The translations under genes were made by a program, and so were the position numbers. The notes under the pieces were generated by a model, which searched no databases, had not been told where the DNA came from, and worked only from the letters and a program-made list of their open reading frames with translations. This document shows positions 5,075 through 6,464 of a DNA stretch of 6,464 nucleotides, in pieces. The DNA comes from Deltaproteobacteria bacterium (lineage in GTDB: Bacteria; Desulfobacterota; Desulfobacteria; Desulfobacterales; SURF-15). The stretch spans positions 1 to 6,464 of the forward strand of contig JAHEHB010000317.1 of the NCBI GenBank assembly GCA_024644775.1. The letters run 5' to 3'. Position 1 is the first letter of the stretch. Each line of letters starts with the position of its first letter.

Positions 5075-6160
5075 ATGCAAATAAAAACCATTCATACTGG
5101 CCATTACCGTATTCCGTTACCCACCGTTTTATCGGATTCCACCCATGGTGAGATTTCTCATTTTGAACTTGTAACCGTCAAAATAACTACGGATACCGGT
5201 ATAGAAGGTGTCGGGTATACGTATACCGTCGGTGCCGGAGGCGCTGCGATCCACTCCCTTGTCATGCAGGATCTGACGCCGCTCCTGTTAGGGAAGGATC
5301 CAAGATGCATCGAAGATATTTGGGAAAAAATGTGGTGGACGCTTCACTATGTTGGCCGGGGCGGAATCGCTGTGTTTGCCATTTCTGCCGTGGATATTGC
5401 GTTATGGGACCTGAAAGGAAAAAACGAAAACGAACCTCTGTGGCGTTTGCTGGGGGGACACTCCAACCGGGTTAAAGCGTATGCCGGTGGTATCGATCTC
5501 CAATTTTCGATTGAGGAACTCCAGGAACAAACACGCGAAAACCTTAACAAGGGATTTTTGGCCATCAAAATGAAGGTGGGAAGGGATAATTTAAAAGAAG
5601 ATATTGGACGTGTTAAAGCCATGAGAGAATTTATCGGCCCCGATATAACGTTAATGGTGGATGCCAATATGCGTTGGCCGGTTGATACTGCTATTCGGGC
5701 AGCACGAGCGCTTCAACCATATGACATCTACTGGCTTGAAGAACCAACGATTCCGGATGATATCAAAGGGCATGCGCGCATCGCCAAGGAAGGGGGACTC
5801 CCTCTCGCCACCGGGGAGAATCTTCACACGATCTATGAGTTTCAATCCATGATCGAATATGGAGACATTTTATTTCCCGAACCGGATGTTTCGAATATCG
5901 GTGGCATTACCGGCTGGATGAGAGTTGCCAAATTGGCATACGCAAACAACCTGCCCGTAACTTCTCACGGAGTGCATGATTTGCATGTGCATCTTCTGTC
6001 CGCTGTCCCAAATGCTTCTTATTTGGAGGCCCACGGATTCGGACTCGAACGATTTATCGCACATCCGCTTCAAATCAAAAATGGAGACGCAACCGCTCCG
6101 AATCGTCCGGGACACGGCGTGGAATTTCACTGGGAACAAATGGAAGACCATAAGATCTAA
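5075..6160 (+). CDS. Mandelate racemase-like enolase-superfamily enzyme (sugar-acid dehydratase or racemase)
   Basis: This 361-residue cytoplasmic enzyme has the enolase-superfamily layout: an N-terminal capping domain (about 1-130) and a modified TIM barrel. The metal ligands are Asp196 (MVDAN), Glu222 (WLEEP) and Glu248 (TGEN). The catalytic groups are those of the mandelate racemase subgroup: the KxK pair Lys165 and Lys167 (IKMKVG), the Asp271-His298 dyad (PDVSNIGG and TSHG) and Glu318 (YLEAHG). Every one sits one residue after its counterpart in Pseudomonas putida mandelate racemase, so the fold is almost colinear. The subgroup abstracts a proton next to a carboxylate, giving racemisation or, more often, dehydration of acid sugars to 2-keto-3-deoxy acids. 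Specificity cannot be read from the sequence. The ATG follows GAAAGGAAA. The next gene starts 17 bp downstream, so the two are probably one operon. The GarR-like reductase and Fe-ADH nearby fit an acid-sugar route. Confidence 0.85.
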   Translation: MQIKTIHTGHYRIPLPTVLSDSTHGEISHFELVTVKITTDTGIEGVGYTYTVGAGGAAIHSLVMQDLTPLLLGKDPRCIEDIWEKMWWTLHYVGRGGIAVFAISAVDIALWDLKGKNENEPLWRLLGGHSNRVKAYAGGIDLQFSIEELQEQTRENLNKGFLAIKMKVGRDNLKEDIGRVKAMREFIGPDITLMVDANMRWPVDTAIRAARALQPYDIYWLEEPTIPDDIKGHARIAKEGGLPLATGENLHTIYEFQSMIEYGDILFPEPDVSNIGGITGWMRVAKLAYANNLPVTSHGVHDLHVHLLSAVPNASYLEAHGFGLERFIAHPLQIKNGDATAPNRPGHGVEFHWEQMEDHKI

Positions 6161-6177
6161 AATAAAACGGAGGTTAT

Positions 6178-6464
6178 ATGAAAGACGACACAATCATGGT
6201 ACACTCCTCACGCGATCCTCACCGACACTTTGGTATCGTCAATCTCCCCGTGTATCATGCGTCAACCATTTTATATCCGACGATGGAGGCCTTTAAAAAT
6301 CGAGTCAAAAACAAATATCGGGGTGTGAGGTATGGTGCGTACGGCACGCCGACGACCTTTGCCCTGGCAGATGCGGTGTCCGAGCTCGAAGGGGGGGCGG
6401 GTTCCGTTGTGGTCTCTTCGGGTTTAGCAGCATGTACATTGGCATTGATGGCCTTTTTGAAACA
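6178..6464 (+). CDS. Cys/Met-metabolism PLP enzyme, cystathionine beta-lyase-like (3' end outside window)
   Basis: The first 95 codons are present; the rest lies beyond the window. GGAGG at 6169-6173 precedes the ATG. The protein matches the N-terminal part of the trans-sulfuration family (cystathionine beta-lyase, cystathionine gamma-synthase, methionine gamma-lyase). Recognisable parts are the NLPVYHASTILYPT strand, YGAYGTPTTFALADAVSELEGG (52-73), which resembles E. coli MetC around YGRRGTLTHFSL, and SSGLAA (80-85), the PLP phosphate-binding turn. In MetC the arginine of YGR helps hold the PLP phosphate of the neighbouring subunit; here that position is Ala54. The catalytic lysine is not in the window. 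Co-transcription with an acid-sugar-type enzyme rather than methionine genes suggests a C-S or C-N lyase in a catabolic route, which is inference. The overall family call is firm, the exact reaction is not. Confidence 0.8.
   Translation, partial: MKDDTIMVHSSRDPHRHFGIVNLPVYHASTILYPTMEAFKNRVKNKYRGVRYGAYGTPTTFALADAVSELEGGAGSVVVSSGLAACTLALMAFLK

Noticed and set aside
4898..5104. Leftward 68-codon frame in the divergent region
   Set aside because: It begins inside the enolase-superfamily gene, crosses the paired operator-like sites, and has no start signals or recognisable domain.
5976..6296. Rightward 106-codon frame across the end of the enolase-superfamily gene
   Set aside because: It is out of frame with two real genes that have proper start signals and family motifs.
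1..6464. Mobile element, CRISPR array, tRNA or defence system
   Set aside because: I looked for transposase or integrase motifs, regularly spaced direct repeats, tRNA-like folds and toxin-antitoxin pairs and saw none.

Overview
The window is about 6.5 kb of bacterial chromosome with moderate GC and ordinary gene density. It holds five complete protein genes and one partial gene at each edge. The mix fits a Gram-negative proteobacterium: a HtrA-type PDZ domain, an exported peroxiredoxin, a DMT-family permease, a GarR-like reductase, an iron-type alcohol dehydrogenase and a mandelate-racemase-like enolase-superfamily enzyme. The gene content and the GGAATG-type intergenic repeat remind me of sulfate-reducing Desulfobacterota (Desulfobacterales-like). 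That placement is an impression only, since no rRNA or other marker gene is present.

Left part (1-2150). The 3' end of a HtrA/Deg-like gene runs rightward and stops at 262. It faces a leftward pair: an EamA/DMT permease gene followed 40 bp later by a thiol peroxidase (Tpx) homologue. The Tpx protein has a signal peptide and only one cysteine, the peroxidatic one. The gap between the convergent genes holds 8-bp-period GGAATG repeats in inverted arms and a small GC hairpin. The leftward pair has a near-consensus sigma-70-type promoter (TTGACA, 17 bp, TATGAT). A perfect interrupted palindrome with 9-bp arms sits right at the predicted transcription start.

Middle part (2150-3540). A 468-bp non-coding stretch precedes a GarR-like 2-hydroxy-3-oxopropionate (tartronate semialdehyde) reductase gene. 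The stretch holds several inverted repeats and candidate promoters. It also holds a short reading frame resembling the first residues of a family 2 glycosyltransferase, with a ribosome-binding-site-like sequence in front but ATC in place of ATG. The reductase gene ends at a strong, bidirectional rho-independent terminator shared with the next, convergent gene.

Right part (3535-6464). A leftward iron-containing alcohol dehydrogenase is divergent from a rightward pair: a mandelate racemase/dehydratase-like enzyme with the full MR-type active site, then a Cys/Met-metabolism PLP enzyme (cystathionine beta-lyase-like) cut by the window end. The 319-bp divergent region carries a matched pair of inverted GGGTAAC-type sites that could be operators.

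Taken together, the reductase, the dehydrogenase, the enolase-superfamily enzyme and the PLP lyase look like a small catabolic locus for a hydroxy- or sugar-acid-like substrate. The substrate cannot be named from the sequence. I see no mobile element, CRISPR array, RNA gene or clear defence system.
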